Source of the DNA: Arthrobacter sp. NicSoilC5
Lineage (GTDB): Bacteria; Actinomycetota; Actinomycetes; Actinomycetales; Micrococcaceae
Direction: 5' to 3'
NCBI RefSeq assembly: GCF_019977395.1
Contig: NZ_AP024660.1
Span: forward strand, 2,480,001 to 2,544,000
Length of the DNA: 64,000 nt
The notes under the pieces are model-generated. The model saw only the letters and a program-made list of their open reading frames with translations, was not told the origin of the DNA and made no database searches. A program made the position numbers and the translations under genes. Shown here one piece after another: positions 54,630-64,000 of the stretch (position 1 is its first letter; the number at the start of each line of letters is the position of its first letter).

Positions 54630-55037
54630 TCAGGGCCGGTCCCGCATGTCCCGCAGTTCCTGCAGCAGCTTCAGCTGTTCAGCGTTGATGTTCATCAGCA
54701 TCTCTATCTGCGCCGCGGCCCGGACGTCAGTTTCGTAATCGTGCTGCGCCATGGCCGAGGCGATGGCATCCTGGCGCTTGGCTGCAATGAGCAGGATGGC
54801 GCCCTGCAGTCCCGCCAGCATGGACAGGAAAAGGTTCAGCAGGATGTAGGGGTAAGGGTCCCAAGCGTTGGTGGCGAGGACAATGGAATTCACCAGGGCC
54901 CACAGCCCCATAAAACCCAGGAACAGCCCCACAAAAGGCCAGCTGCCCATGCCGTTCCGAAGGGCGTCAGCAGCCTTGTCGCCCGTACTGAGGCCTTCTT
55001 TGTGCCGCCGGTGCCAGTTAACTCTTATCTCAGCCAT
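54630..55037 (-). CDS. DUF1003 membrane protein
   Basis: A 135-aa protein with two transmembrane helices (GSWPFVGLFLGFMGLWALVN and YILLNLFLSMLAGLQGAILL), the conserved WDPYPYILLN loop, and a C-terminal coiled coil (MAQHDYETDVRAAAQIEMLM; ELRDMRDRP). Function unknown. TATTCT six bases before the ATG predicts a leaderless mRNA. Confidence 0.92.
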   Translation of the reverse strand: MAEIRVNWHRRHKEGLSTGDKAADALRNGMGSWPFVGLFLGFMGLWALVNSIVLATNAWDPYPYILLNLFLSMLAGLQGAILLIAAKRQDAIASAMAQHDYETDVRAAAQIEMLMNINAEQLKLLQELRDMRDRP

Positions 55038-55056
55038 GGGCCCAGAATAGGCCCGC

Positions 55057-55731
55057 TTAGTGGATCAGCCCCGACACCAGGTTGATGGTGGTGGCCAGGA
55101 CGATGGCACCCAGCAGGTAGGACAGCAGCGCCTGGCGCAGGACCGTGGAACGGATGGCAGTGGTCTTCAGGTCGGTGTCCGATACCTGGAATGTCATGCC
55201 CACGGTGAAGGCCAGGTAGGCAAAATCCGAGTACCGGGGCTGGCTTTCCTCATTGAAATCCACTCCCGTGCCATCGCGGTAGTAGATGGCTGCATAGCGG
55301 AGGGTGAACAGGGTGTGGACCAGGAACCATGACAGGGCAATGCTGCCCAGCGCCATGGCCACGGTGGCATCCTTGGCTCCGCCCTGCTCACTGGAGGCAT
55401 CGAGCAAAATCAGGGCGACGCCCGCAAAGCTGGCCACGGTGGCGCCCAGGACCAGCGCGTCAGAGAAGACCCTGCCCGGATCCTCCCGCCGCGCATGCGC
55501 AGCGGTGGCTGCAGGGCCCAGGCGTCCGATCACGCTCCACACCCAGACGAGGTAGGTGGCCGAGGCGGCGGCCCAGCCGAGGGCCGGGGCATACGTCCAG
55601 GTGCCAAACGTGCCAACCGCCAGCGCCGCCACCAGGCCGACGGCGAGCATCACCAGCAGGCGGAGCCGGGAATGGTGGGCACGGGAGTTGAAGTTCCGGT
55701 GGTGGTCGCCGGTAGCCGTCATGGACTTCAT
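55057..55731 (-). CDS. DUF1345 membrane protein
   Basis: A 224-aa protein with about five transmembrane helices. YSDFAYLAFTVGMTFQVSDTDLKT near the C-terminus is the DUF1345 hallmark, followed by LLSYLLGAIVLATTINLVSGL. Function unknown. It lies upstream of the DUF1003 gene by 19 bases and may be co-transcribed with it. CATGAT six bases before the ATG is a weak leaderless -10. Confidence 0.9.
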   Translation of the reverse strand: MKSMTATGDHHRNFNSRAHHSRLRLLVMLAVGLVAALAVGTFGTWTYAPALGWAAASATYLVWVWSVIGRLGPAATAAHARREDPGRVFSDALVLGATVASFAGVALILLDASSEQGGAKDATVAMALGSIALSWFLVHTLFTLRYAAIYYRDGTGVDFNEESQPRYSDFAYLAFTVGMTFQVSDTDLKTTAIRSTVLRQALLSYLLGAIVLATTINLVSGLIH

Positions 55732-55893
55732 GGCCCGATCATGGCACGCGAGGCTGGGCTGCGGCTGGAAAGGCAGTTCTTCTTATTTTCGCCAACCGTT
55801 GAAAAAAGACCGGTGCGCCGCTAACCTGAAGGGACTGTGTCGCAGGACACAACCCGGGGGAACGTGAAGTGGCCATCCGTCGCGAGGAACATC

Positions 55894-56862
55894 ATGCCAG
55901 CAGCTGCAGCAACCGGGGCAACAGCCCGGACCCCACGCCAGGACCTCAACTCCAGCGTTGCCACGTCGTTCGACCACTGGAAACACCTGGTGGCCGAATC
56001 CTTCGTGCCCCTCACCGCGCGGACGGCGGACGTGGAGGGCTTCCAGGGCCGCATGCGCTCCCGGGTGCTGGACCGGATGTCCATCGTGGAAGTGACCGCC
56101 ACCTCCCACGAGGTCCACCGCACCCCCGCGCTGATCGCCCAGGCCCATGAGCGCTATTTCAAGCTGAACCTGCAGCTGGAAGGCACGGGCCTGCTGATCC
56201 AGGACAACCGCGAAGCCGTCCTGCAGCCCGGCGACCTGGCAATCTATGACACCAACCGGCCCTACACCCTTGCCTTCGAGGACAGCACCAGGATCATGGT
56301 CCTGATGTTTCCCTGCGACGCCCTCTCCCTGCCCGTGGACTACGTGGGGCAGCTCGCCGCGGTGCGCATGGGCAGCGGTGGCCTCAGCGGAATCGTGGGC
56401 CAGTTCATTCGCGAACTGTCGGCGAACCTGGACGTCCTGAACGGCCCCAGCGGATCGCGGCTCGCCACCAACGCTTTGGACCTGGTGTCCACCATGCTGC
56501 ACGCGGAAATGGACATCACGCCGGACCGCATGAAGCCGCAGGCACTGCTGGCGGTCTCGGTCCGCGAGTACATCGAGGCCAACCTGGCCGATCCCCTGCT
56601 GTCACCGGCAAGCATCGCCGCCGCGCACTTCATCTCCACCCGGCACCTGCACAACGTCTTCCACGAGTCGGGGACCACCGTAGCCAGCTGGATCCGGACG
56701 CAGCGGCTCGAAGGCGCACGCCGCGACCTCCGCGACCCGCTGCACGCCGGGCAATCCGTTGGCACGGTGGCTGCCCGCTGGGGGTTCCTGGATGCCGCCC
56801 ATTTCAGCCGCACGTTCCGGGATGCCTTTGGTGTTTCACCCACCGAATGGCGCCGGGGCTGA
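55894..56862 (+). CDS. AraC family regulator, FeaR-like
   Basis: A 322-aa regulator. The N-terminal AraC-binding-like domain (about 15-180; RYFKLNLQLEGTGLLIQDNREAVLQPGDLAIYDTNRPY) is the type found in FeaR, the activator of phenylethylamine catabolism. Two C-terminal helix-turn-helix units follow (SIAAAHFISTRHLHNVFHES; GTVAARWGFLDAAHFSRTFRDAFGVSPTEWR). GAGGAA five bases upstream supports this ATG; in-frame GTGs lie at 55864 and 55837. Proximity to an AGAO-type amine oxidase fits control of amine use. Confidence 0.88.
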   Translation: MPAAAATGATARTPRQDLNSSVATSFDHWKHLVAESFVPLTARTADVEGFQGRMRSRVLDRMSIVEVTATSHEVHRTPALIAQAHERYFKLNLQLEGTGLLIQDNREAVLQPGDLAIYDTNRPYTLAFEDSTRIMVLMFPCDALSLPVDYVGQLAAVRMGSGGLSGIVGQFIRELSANLDVLNGPSGSRLATNALDLVSTMLHAEMDITPDRMKPQALLAVSVREYIEANLADPLLSPASIAAAHFISTRHLHNVFHESGTTVASWIRTQRLEGARRDLRDPLHAGQSVGTVAARWGFLDAAHFSRTFRDAFGVSPTEWRRG

Positions 56863-56877
56863 ACCCGGCTGCGTTTC

Positions 56878-58278
<1,401 letters not shown>

Positions 58279-58348
58279 TTACTCTTCAACTTATCGGATT
58301 ACGACCGGGGAGCAGTAGGCGGGTGGGTCAGGTTCGGCTAATCTCCGT

Positions 58349-58372
58349 AATGTGACACAGATATTCCACATT
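58349..58372. promoter_or_regulatory. Inverted repeat upstream of the AmiS/UreI gene
   Basis: AATGTG-N12-CACATT forms a 6+6 inverted repeat 45 bases before the AmiS/UreI start and 134 bases upstream of gdhA. It could be an operator for either divergent gene. Confidence 0.35.
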
Positions 58373-58416
58373 GCGATAGTTTTGGCGCATTCATCCTGCA
58401 CACCGGAGACGCGCTG

Positions 58417-59046
58417 ATGTCCTTCATTTGCCTGCTTCTCTCCGGTGCCGCGCTGCTGGTCAATGGGCTGGCGACGCTGGGGCGTCTCCCCCGCCGCGAC
58501 GCCGCCACCTTCAGCCTGCTGCTCGGCGGCACCCAACTGGTGCTCGGCGTCGTCCATCTTTCCACTGGCAGTACCCGCACTGAACACCTCTTGACGGCCG
58601 CCGGCATGTTCCTGTTCGGGCTGACGTACGCCTATGCCGGGCTGGATGTTTTGTTGGCCCTGGGTTCGAAGGGCCTGGGCTGGTTCTGCGGCATGGTGGC
58701 GTTTTTCGGCCTGCTGCTGGCGGGCGCGTGGATCGGGTCGGATCCGCTGCTCGCGGTGCTCTGGGTGTGCTGGTCGGTGCTGTGGGGGCTGTTGTTCGCC
58801 TCGGCTGCATTCGGCGCGGTGCGGCTGGACCTGTTCACCGGCTGGGCGCTGGTGCTGGCCAGCCAGGTCACTGCAACCTTTCCGGCGTTCCTGGGCCTGG
58901 CCGGTTTGTGGCCCAGGGCGGCCGGGCCGGCGTGGCTGGCGGCAGCCTTCCTGGCCGGACTGTTTATCGCGGCACGCGTGCTGGCCCGGCGCGGACCTGC
59001 CAGTCCGCGCCGGGCCAGTGAAGGGGAAGCCGTGAGCGCTAGGTAA
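58417..59046 (+). CDS. AmiS/UreI family amide or urea channel
   Basis: A 209-aa membrane protein with six to seven helices (SFICLLLSGAALLVNGLATLG; AATFSLLLGGTQLVLGVVHL; LLTAAGMFLFGLTYAYAGLD). LYAFTY-like FGLTYAYAGLD and the overall layout match the AmiS/UreI family, which lets short amides or urea cross the membrane. No amidase or urease is adjacent in the window. Its end overlaps the convergent permease stop by eight bases. Confidence 0.88.
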   Translation: MSFICLLLSGAALLVNGLATLGRLPRRDAATFSLLLGGTQLVLGVVHLSTGSTRTEHLLTAAGMFLFGLTYAYAGLDVLLALGSKGLGWFCGMVAFFGLLLAGAWIGSDPLLAVLWVCWSVLWGLLFASAAFGAVRLDLFTGWALVLASQVTATFPAFLGLAGLWPRAAGPAWLAAAFLAGLFIAARVLARRGPASPRRASEGEAVSAR

Positions 59047-60514
59047 GCGCGTGTCCCAGGGTGGCGGCGTGGTGCCGGCGCTCGATGGCGGATTCCACCA
59101 GCACCCCGGCCAGGAAGACCACGGGAACCGCGGCGAGCAGGGCGGTTGCTGTTTCCGCACTGCCGCCAATGAGGGCCGTGAAATTGCTGACCACCAGGAA
59201 CAGGACCCAGGCGAGCAGCACCGTTGCCAGGACGGGGGCGATCCGGGTCTGCCACAGCTGCGCCCCGGCACGTTCGCGGCGGAAGAAGCTGACCACCGCC
59301 ACCGAGCACAGCATGTAGAGCACCAGCAGTGCCGCCACGGCCAGGCCGCTGAACCAGGAGAAGAGGGTCAGGACCGGGTCCAGGGCCAGGATGGCGAAGG
59401 GAAGCACCAGGACGACGGCGGTGGCGGTCTGGATCCAGGCGGCAAAGGCAGGGGCGCGGTGCCGGTTGGTCCGGGCCAGCACGGCGGGCATGGAACCGCG
59501 CAGGGCCAGGGAGTGCAGGTAGCGGTTGATGCCGTTGTGGAAGGCGATGATGCCGGCGAGCAGCGAGGTGACCAGCAGGATGCCTGCCACCACGCCCGCC
59601 CATGGTCCGAACAGCTCCACCATGGGACCGAGCACAAAGGACGTGGCGTCGCCGGATTCGAGGGCTGCCCCGGCCGCGTCCATGACCCGGGACGGGCCGT
59701 AGTAGCTGACCAGCATCCAGGAGATGAAGGAGAAGAAGACGGAGATGACACCGACGGACAGGTAGGTGGCCCGGGCCACCGTGCGGTGCGGGTCCTTGGC
59801 CTCCGCCGAATAGATGGCCGTGGACTCGAAGCCGAACATGGAAGCCACGGCGAACATGATGGCTACGCCCGGCGCTCCGGCCCCGATGGCCTCGGGCGAG
59901 AAGGACGCGGCCACGCCGATGCCTTCCGGGCCGCCGCCGTGGAGCAGGACGGTGAAGCCGAACAGCAGCAGGATGGCCACCTCGAGGCCCACCAGCAGGG
60001 CCAGCACGCGGGCACCGAGTTCGATGTTCAGGGAACCCAGCACCTGGACGCCGGCCATGGTGGCCAGGGCAAGCAGCCACCACGGAACCTCCAGTCCGAT
60101 GGATGCCAGCAGCCCGGAGAACGCCGCACCGTAAAGCCCGTACATCGCGGCCTGGACGGTGTTGTAGGCCAGGAGGGCCAGCCAGGCGGCGCCGGCGCCG
60201 GTTTTCCTGCCGAACGCTGCGGTGACGTAGGCGTAGAAGGCGCCGTTGGCCTGGATTTTGCGGCTCATCGCCACAAATCCGACGGCGAAGATCACGATGA
60301 CGATGCCCACGATCAGGTAGGCGCCGGGTGCGCCGGCACCGTTGCCGAGCGCTGCGGCCAGCGGCGAGGCGCCCACGATCCCGGTGAGGGGTGCCTGTGC
60401 CGACAGGACGAAGAAGAGGATGCCCAGGACGCCGATGCTGCCGGCGCGCAGTGCCGTTGAATGCTCCTTGGCCGGAGCGTCAGTGGTCCGGGGCTCGGAA
60501 TTCGAAATACTCAT
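59039..60514 (-). CDS. APC family amino acid/polyamine permease
   Basis: A 491-aa transporter with 12 helices. The first helix region has GSIGVLGILFFVLSAQAPLTGIVG, and YVTAAFGRKTGAGAAWLALLAY, FGFESTAIYSAEAKDPHRTVARAT are typical of the APC superfamily. AGAAGG five bases before the ATG at 60514 decides the start; an ATG at 60535 lacks this. It follows the flavin amine oxidase gene and probably imports its amine substrate. Confidence 0.93.
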   Translation of the reverse strand: MSISNSEPRTTDAPAKEHSTALRAGSIGVLGILFFVLSAQAPLTGIVGASPLAAALGNGAGAPGAYLIVGIVIVIFAVGFVAMSRKIQANGAFYAYVTAAFGRKTGAGAAWLALLAYNTVQAAMYGLYGAAFSGLLASIGLEVPWWLLALATMAGVQVLGSLNIELGARVLALLVGLEVAILLLFGFTVLLHGGGPEGIGVAASFSPEAIGAGAPGVAIMFAVASMFGFESTAIYSAEAKDPHRTVARATYLSVGVISVFFSFISWMLVSYYGPSRVMDAAGAALESGDATSFVLGPMVELFGPWAGVVAGILLVTSLLAGIIAFHNGINRYLHSLALRGSMPAVLARTNRHRAPAFAAWIQTATAVVLVLPFAILALDPVLTLFSWFSGLAVAALLVLYMLCSVAVVSFFRRERAGAQLWQTRIAPVLATVLLAWVLFLVVSNFTALIGGSAETATALLAAVPVVFLAGVLVESAIERRHHAATLGHALT

Positions 60515-60617
60515 TTGATCCTTCTTAACGGTCATGAGTTCGGGAAAATTGCTGTGGAATCCAGCTTGGCAGCGGGGCGCCGAACCCCTTTGTCCACCAG
60601 CGACGAGTTGTTGTTTG

Positions 60618-61991
60618 TCAGCGCAGTGCAGGATTTTGCGGCACTGGTTCCTGGGCGGCCGGGCGGGCGGCGGAGCGGGGGCCAAGCAGCGACGCGGCGG
60701 CCTGCGCCGCTTCCATGCCGCTCTCAATGGCACCGTCGATGAAGCCGCCCCAGCCGTTGGCAATATCGGAGCCGGCAAAAAGCACGTTGCCGTACCCGGA
60801 CTGCATCGCGGCCAGGTGGTTGCCGAGGAAACCCGTCCGGTGCATCGGCCAGGTCTCTCCCGCCAGCGGGTCCGCCACCCAGTCATGGGTAGCGACGTCC
60901 AGCACGTCAACGCCGGGCACCAGCCGGGCCAGCTGCTCCTGGACTGCCGCTGCGTCTGACGCATCGATTCTTGTTGTGTCGGGGCCGAAGCCGACGACGA
61001 TCGTGTCGCCGTCGAGCGTGTACTCCACCTGGAAGAAGTTCAACGGCCAGTCCGCGTTGCCCAACGCCACGAACGGCGCGTGCTCACCCCGCAGCCGGAT
61101 CCACACCTTGACGCCCTTGGACACCTGTCCGCGCTTCGCGGCTTCCATCTTGGCCGGCGGCAGCGGCGGCTGGAAGTCGATGGTTCCCAGGACGGGAAGG
61201 GGGACCGTGACAATGGCGGCCCTGGCGCTGATGGCCCGGCCGTCCGCGCTCCGCAGGGTGACGCTCCCGCCGTCGTCCGTCATGCCTTCCACGGCGAAAC
61301 CAAAGTCGACGGCGGCACGGGAGTCCTCAAGGATGGCCTCGGCGAGCGCGGCGGTTCCGCCCTGGATCTTGTACGTGGCGCAGGCTTCGAAGTTGACGGC
61401 CCAGTCACCGTTGGTCAGGGCCACCCAGCGCAGCGCCTGGGTCAGTGCCGCGTCCTCCAGGGGGCCGTTGAAGTTCAAGGTCCAGAAGGATTCGAGGATG
61501 TCCCGGGCGTCGCCGGCGGGAAACTGTTCCCGGATCCGGTCCTGCACCGAGATGTGGTCGATGCCCTTGAAGGCATCCGTCGCCAACGGCCGGAACGGTT
61601 CGGGGAAGTAGGTCCGGGACTCCTTGGTGAATTCGCCGTTGTGCCGGCCGATCACGTCAAGCAAGGCTCCGGGGTCGCCTTCACGGCGGCCGCCGTCGGC
61701 CCACCAGAAAGCCCGCTGGGGCTCCGGGCTGGCGACGGTTCCGATGCCGTACCGCTTCAACTCCGCCCAAATGTACGGCTGGGTCCAGTGGACCCACGTG
61801 CCGCCGATCTCCACGTCGCGGCCCAGCCGGTGGTCCAGCCAGGTCCGGCCGCCGATGCGGTCCCGCGCTTCAACGAGGCGGACTGCCAGTCCACGACGGG
61901 TGAGTTCGCGGGCCGCGGTGAGGCCGGCAAACCCGGCACCCACGATGACGACGTCCAGGTCCTGCTCCATGGCGCTGTTGTGCTGTGCCAT
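60618..61991 (-). CDS. Flavin-containing monoamine oxidase family protein
   Basis: A 457-aa FAD enzyme. The dinucleotide motif is VVIVGAGFAGLTAARELTRRG (about 14-34), then EARDRIGGRTW and the GGTWVHW segment. The C-terminal FAD motif is VLFAGSDIANGWGGFIDGAIESG. Members oxidise primary amines such as putrescine or monoamines to aldehydes. The sequence differs clearly from classic putrescine oxidase, so the substrate is open. It lies between a cupin gene (10 bases) and an APC permease, under a TetR-controlled promoter. Confidence 0.92.
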   Translation of the reverse strand: MAQHNSAMEQDLDVVIVGAGFAGLTAARELTRRGLAVRLVEARDRIGGRTWLDHRLGRDVEIGGTWVHWTQPYIWAELKRYGIGTVASPEPQRAFWWADGGRREGDPGALLDVIGRHNGEFTKESRTYFPEPFRPLATDAFKGIDHISVQDRIREQFPAGDARDILESFWTLNFNGPLEDAALTQALRWVALTNGDWAVNFEACATYKIQGGTAALAEAILEDSRAAVDFGFAVEGMTDDGGSVTLRSADGRAISARAAIVTVPLPVLGTIDFQPPLPPAKMEAAKRGQVSKGVKVWIRLRGEHAPFVALGNADWPLNFFQVEYTLDGDTIVVGFGPDTTRIDASDAAAVQEQLARLVPGVDVLDVATHDWVADPLAGETWPMHRTGFLGNHLAAMQSGYGNVLFAGSDIANGWGGFIDGAIESGMEAAQAAASLLGPRSAARPAAQEPVPQNPALR

Positions 61992-62001
61992 CCCCGGGCC
62001 C

Positions 62002-62346
62002 CTAGGAGTAGACGAAGAATTCGACGGTGGGGGCCAGCACAGCCCACCTGGTACGGGCGCCCTTATTGAAGGAGGCGGCGCCGCCGGCGGTGAGGTCATA
62101 GCTGACGCCGCCCTCCACCTCGATCCGGAGGTGACCTTCGATGATGTGGATGGTCTCATCGGCTTCCATTACGAGATTGAAGGGTTCGGGGGCTTCTGTG
62201 GGATTGACGTGCCAGTAGCCGCAGGCCAGCGCGGGCCTGTCACCCTCGCCGAAGCGGCGCACCCACTGTACTTTGCCGAGTTCGAAGGGCTCATTCCTGC
62301 CGGGGTCAAGGGAAGCGGACGCGGTGAAGGACGGGGTGGTGGTCAT
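62002..62346 (-). CDS. Cupin-domain protein (EutQ-like)
   Basis: A 114-aa single cupin (LACGYWHVNPTEAPEPFNLV; ETIHIIEGHLRIEVEGG; GGAASFNKGARTRWAV) similar to small DUF861/EutQ-like cupins found with amine catabolic genes. Role unknown; it could bind or detoxify an aldehyde product. It is the first gene of the amine oxidase-permease operon. Confidence 0.86.
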   Translation of the reverse strand: MTTTPSFTASASLDPGRNEPFELGKVQWVRRFGEGDRPALACGYWHVNPTEAPEPFNLVMEADETIHIIEGHLRIEVEGGVSYDLTAGGAASFNKGARTRWAVLAPTVEFFVYS

Positions 62347-62442
62347 GGGTACTCCAGAGGGGAAGGCGCGGCAGGGGAACGGTCACGCCGCGGGATGTGT
62401 GAAATGGCGGCGGTCCTGTGACGGGCATCACCGCGTGGAAGC

Positions 62443-62472
62443 AATCTAAGCAATTGCTTAGTTTTAAGTCAA
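62443..62472 (-). promoter_or_regulatory. Sigma-70 type promoter of the cupin-amine oxidase-permease operon
   Basis: On the minus strand TTGACT (-35) is followed by 18 bases and TAGATT (-10), about 100 bases before the cupin ATG. The 16-bp operator lies in the spacer and overlaps the -10 box. Confidence 0.72.
62446..62461. promoter_or_regulatory. TetR-type operator, perfect palindrome
   Basis: CTAAGCAATTGCTTAG is a perfect 16-bp palindrome between the divergent cupin operon and TetR gene. It covers the spacer and start of the -10 of the operon promoter, a classic repression position. Confidence 0.8.
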
Positions 62473-62501
62473 GGGCTGCTTTTTGCCTGGCGGCGGATGG
62501 C

Positions 62502-62507
62502 TAGAAT
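62502..62507 (+). promoter_or_regulatory. Predicted -10 box, leaderless TetR gene
   Basis: TAGAAT is followed by six bases and the ATG at 62514, with no ribosome-binding site. Confidence 0.55.
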
Positions 62508-62513
62508 CGGGCT

Positions 62514-63107
62514 ATGACCGCTTCCGCCGCCCGCACCGCCACGCCCAAATATGGCAAGGGCCGCGAAGCCCTGCTTCGGGCGGCGGTGGATGTGGTGGCG
62601 CAGAAGGGCCTGCGCGGACTCACGTACCGTGCGGTGGCCGAGGCGGCGGGCGTCAACAACAGCCTGGTCGCCCACCATTTCGGGACCCGGGACGCCCTGA
62701 TCGAGGCAGCGCTCCTGTGGTCCTCGGAGCAGTCCATCGGCGCGTCACGGCTGCGGGAAGCAGCCGAAAACGGCGGGACTTTCACGGAGGCGCTGCTGGA
62801 GCTGCTGCTTGAAGATCCGGGGCTGCAGGTGTTCCAGTACGAGATGATCCTCGAGGCCCGGCGCCGCCCGGAGCTGGCGGGACCGGTGGCCGCGCTGTAT
62901 GAAAGCTATGTTGGTGCGCTGTCGGAGGGGCTTGAGGCATTCGGCTTCCAGGGTGACGTCCGCGTGGTGGCCCGCTCGCTGTTCGCCGCGCTGGATGGAC
63001 TGGTGCTGCAGTACCTGGCGGGCGTGGGGCGGGAGGAGATCGCTGCCGCCCTGGAGGAGGTGCACCAGGCGGTTCTCCTGCGGAGGGGTGGCATCGCGGG
63101 CAGTTAA
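62514..63107 (+). CDS. TetR family transcriptional regulator (amine oxidase operon repressor candidate)
   Basis: A 197-aa regulator. The helix-turn-helix is LTYRAVAEAAGVNNSLVAHHFGTRDALIEAAL, and the C-terminal domain (TetR_C type) has VFQYEMILEARRRPELAGPVAALYESYV. Divergent from the cupin-amine oxidase-permease operon, with a perfect palindrome over that operon's promoter, so it very probably represses it. Confidence 0.92.
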   Translation: MTASAARTATPKYGKGREALLRAAVDVVAQKGLRGLTYRAVAEAAGVNNSLVAHHFGTRDALIEAALLWSSEQSIGASRLREAAENGGTFTEALLELLLEDPGLQVFQYEMILEARRRPELAGPVAALYESYVGALSEGLEAFGFQGDVRVVARSLFAALDGLVLQYLAGVGREEIAAALEEVHQAVLLRRGGIAGS

Positions 63108-63137
63108 AGCTGCCGCTGGAGCATTGCTGCTTAACGC

Positions 63138-63174
63138 ACTTCTGCCGTGACGCGAACAGCGCCACGGCAGAAGT
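63138..63174. terminator. Terminator hairpin between convergent genes
   Basis: ACTTCTGCCGTG and CACGGCAGAAGT form a perfect 12-bp stem with a 13-base loop between the TetR and aldehyde dehydrogenase genes. Confidence 0.8.
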
Positions 63175-63192
63175 CCCTGAAAATGAAGCGCG

Positions 63193-64000
63193 TCAGCCGC
63201 GGTTGTACATCACGTGCTTGGTGCGGGAGAAGTCCTCCAGGGCGTAGCTGGACAGGTCGCGGCCGTAACCGGAGCCCTTGAATCCGCCCCACGGCATTTC
63301 GGTGGCGATGACCAGGTGCGAGTTCACCCAGACCGTGCCGAAATCCAGCTTCCGGGGAACGGTCAGCGAGCGGGCAGAGTCCCTTGTCCAGACAGAGGCC
63401 GCCAGTCCGTAAATGGTTTCGTTGGCCCGGGCAACGGCTTCCTCATCCGTGCTGAAGGTCTCCACGGACACCACCGGCCCAAAGATTTCCGTGCTGGCGA
63501 TCGCGGCGCCGGGCGGAACGTCCGTGACCACGGTCGGTTCGATGAAGAAGCCCGGCCCCTCGATGGCGTTGCCGCCCACCGCGATGGTCAGGCCGTCCTT
63601 GCGGACGTCGTCCAGCGCGGCGAGGACACGCTCGTAGTGCGCTCCGGAGATCATGGAGCCGATCTCGACGTCGGTCCCCGCGCCCGGGGTGCCGACGGAG
63701 ATTTCGCTAACCTCCTGCACCAGCAGGCCGGTGAATTTCTCCGCCACCGATTCGTGCACCAGGACCCGGCATGCCGCGCCGCACTCCTGGCCGCCGTTCC
63801 AGAACCCGGCACTGCGGACCCCCTTGGCAGCGGCCTCCAGGTCGGCGTCGTCAAACACCACGACGGGCGCCTTGCCGCCAAGCTCCAGGTGCACCCTCTT
63901 GACCGACGCGGCCGCACCGGTGGCCACTTTCTGGCCGCTGCCCACGCTTCCGGTGATGGCCACCAGGTCAACGTCGGGGTGTTCGGAGAGCCGGTTGCCC
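63193..64000 (-). CDS. Aldehyde dehydrogenase, aminobutyraldehyde dehydrogenase-like, partial
   Basis: The frame is open to the right edge, so the N-terminus is missing. The visible 269 residues hold AITGSVGSGQKV, the general base in HLELGGKAPVVVFDDADLEA, the catalytic Cys in NGGQECGAACRVLVH, and EIFGPVVSVETF and PWGGFKGSGYGRDLS. The pattern is closest to gamma-aminobutyraldehyde/betaine aldehyde dehydrogenases. It would oxidise aldehydes made by the neighbouring amine oxidases. Confidence 0.92.
   Translation of the reverse strand, partial: GNRLSEHPDVDLVAITGSVGSGQKVATGAAASVKRVHLELGGKAPVVVFDDADLEAAAKGVRSAGFWNGGQECGAACRVLVHESVAEKFTGLLVQEVSEISVGTPGAGTDVEIGSMISGAHYERVLAALDDVRKDGLTIAVGGNAIEGPGFFIEPTVVTDVPPGAAIASTEIFGPVVSVETFSTDEEAVARANETIYGLAASVWTRDSARSLTVPRKLDFGTVWVNSHLVIATEMPWGGFKGSGYGRDLSSYALEDFSRTKHVMYNRG

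Overview
The window is high-GC DNA packed with genes on both strands, with many overlapping stop/start codons. Its gene content fits an actinobacterium of the Micrococcaceae, most likely Arthrobacter or a close relative. Pointers are a ClpB gene under a HAIR-like (HspR) site, a DUF3073 protein, ECF sigma/anti-sigma pairs, a copper amine oxidase whose active-site residues carry the same numbers as Arthrobacter globiformis phenylethylamine oxidase, and many promoters of the form TAnnnT-N6/7-ATG that predict leaderless mRNAs. The genus is inferred, not proven. I saw no rRNA, tRNA or CRISPR array.

Layout. 1-5.6 kb: partial VOC protein, alpha/beta hydrolase, DUF3073 protein, membrane-anchored septum-formation-like protein, clpB. 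5.7-9 kb: molybdate operon (Mop/HTH regulator, modA, modB, modC). 9-16 kb: DUF4031-HD protein coupled to a ComB-type phosphatase, yccF, trpF, hutD, a guanidine-III riboswitch in front of two paired SugE/Gdx-type SMR exporters, a P-loop kinase, aldo/keto reductase, monooxygenase, MBL hydrolase. 16-27 kb: DEAD-box helicase with an RG-rich tail, methyltransferase, two MFS exporters, trmB, a WXG-like protein with a beta-rich C-terminus, DUF1206 and SRPBCC proteins. 27.2-28.3 kb: a complete IS481-family element with a frameshifted transposase, inserted exactly on the shared stop codons of two convergent genes. 28.3-33 kb: two ECF sigma/anti-sigma systems and envelope proteins. 33-38 kb: DMP19-like protein, SWIM-SNF2 helicase, glycosidase-like beta-propeller.

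38-64 kb is dominated by nitrogen and amine metabolism. A minus-strand array runs glnT-glxB-glxC-glxD, then a monomeric sarcosine-oxidase-like flavoenzyme, an allantoate-amidohydrolase-like enzyme, an XRE-cupin regulator and an ammonium transporter. It resembles the gamma-glutamylmethylamide/N-methylglutamate route, but with a single-subunit oxidase where the usual four-subunit dehydrogenase would be. A plus-strand sugar-type set follows (Gfo/Idh/MocA, ThuA-like, cupin, epimerase). Then come the copper amine oxidase with a divergent TetR gene and a 30-bp palindromic operator, a FeaR-like AraC regulator, NADP-glutamate dehydrogenase, an AmiS/UreI channel, and a cupin-flavin amine oxidase-APC permease operon with its own TetR repressor and operator. 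An aldehyde dehydrogenase, cut by the window edge, ends the region. Together these genes could import amines, oxidise them to aldehydes and ammonium, oxidise the aldehydes and assimilate the nitrogen.
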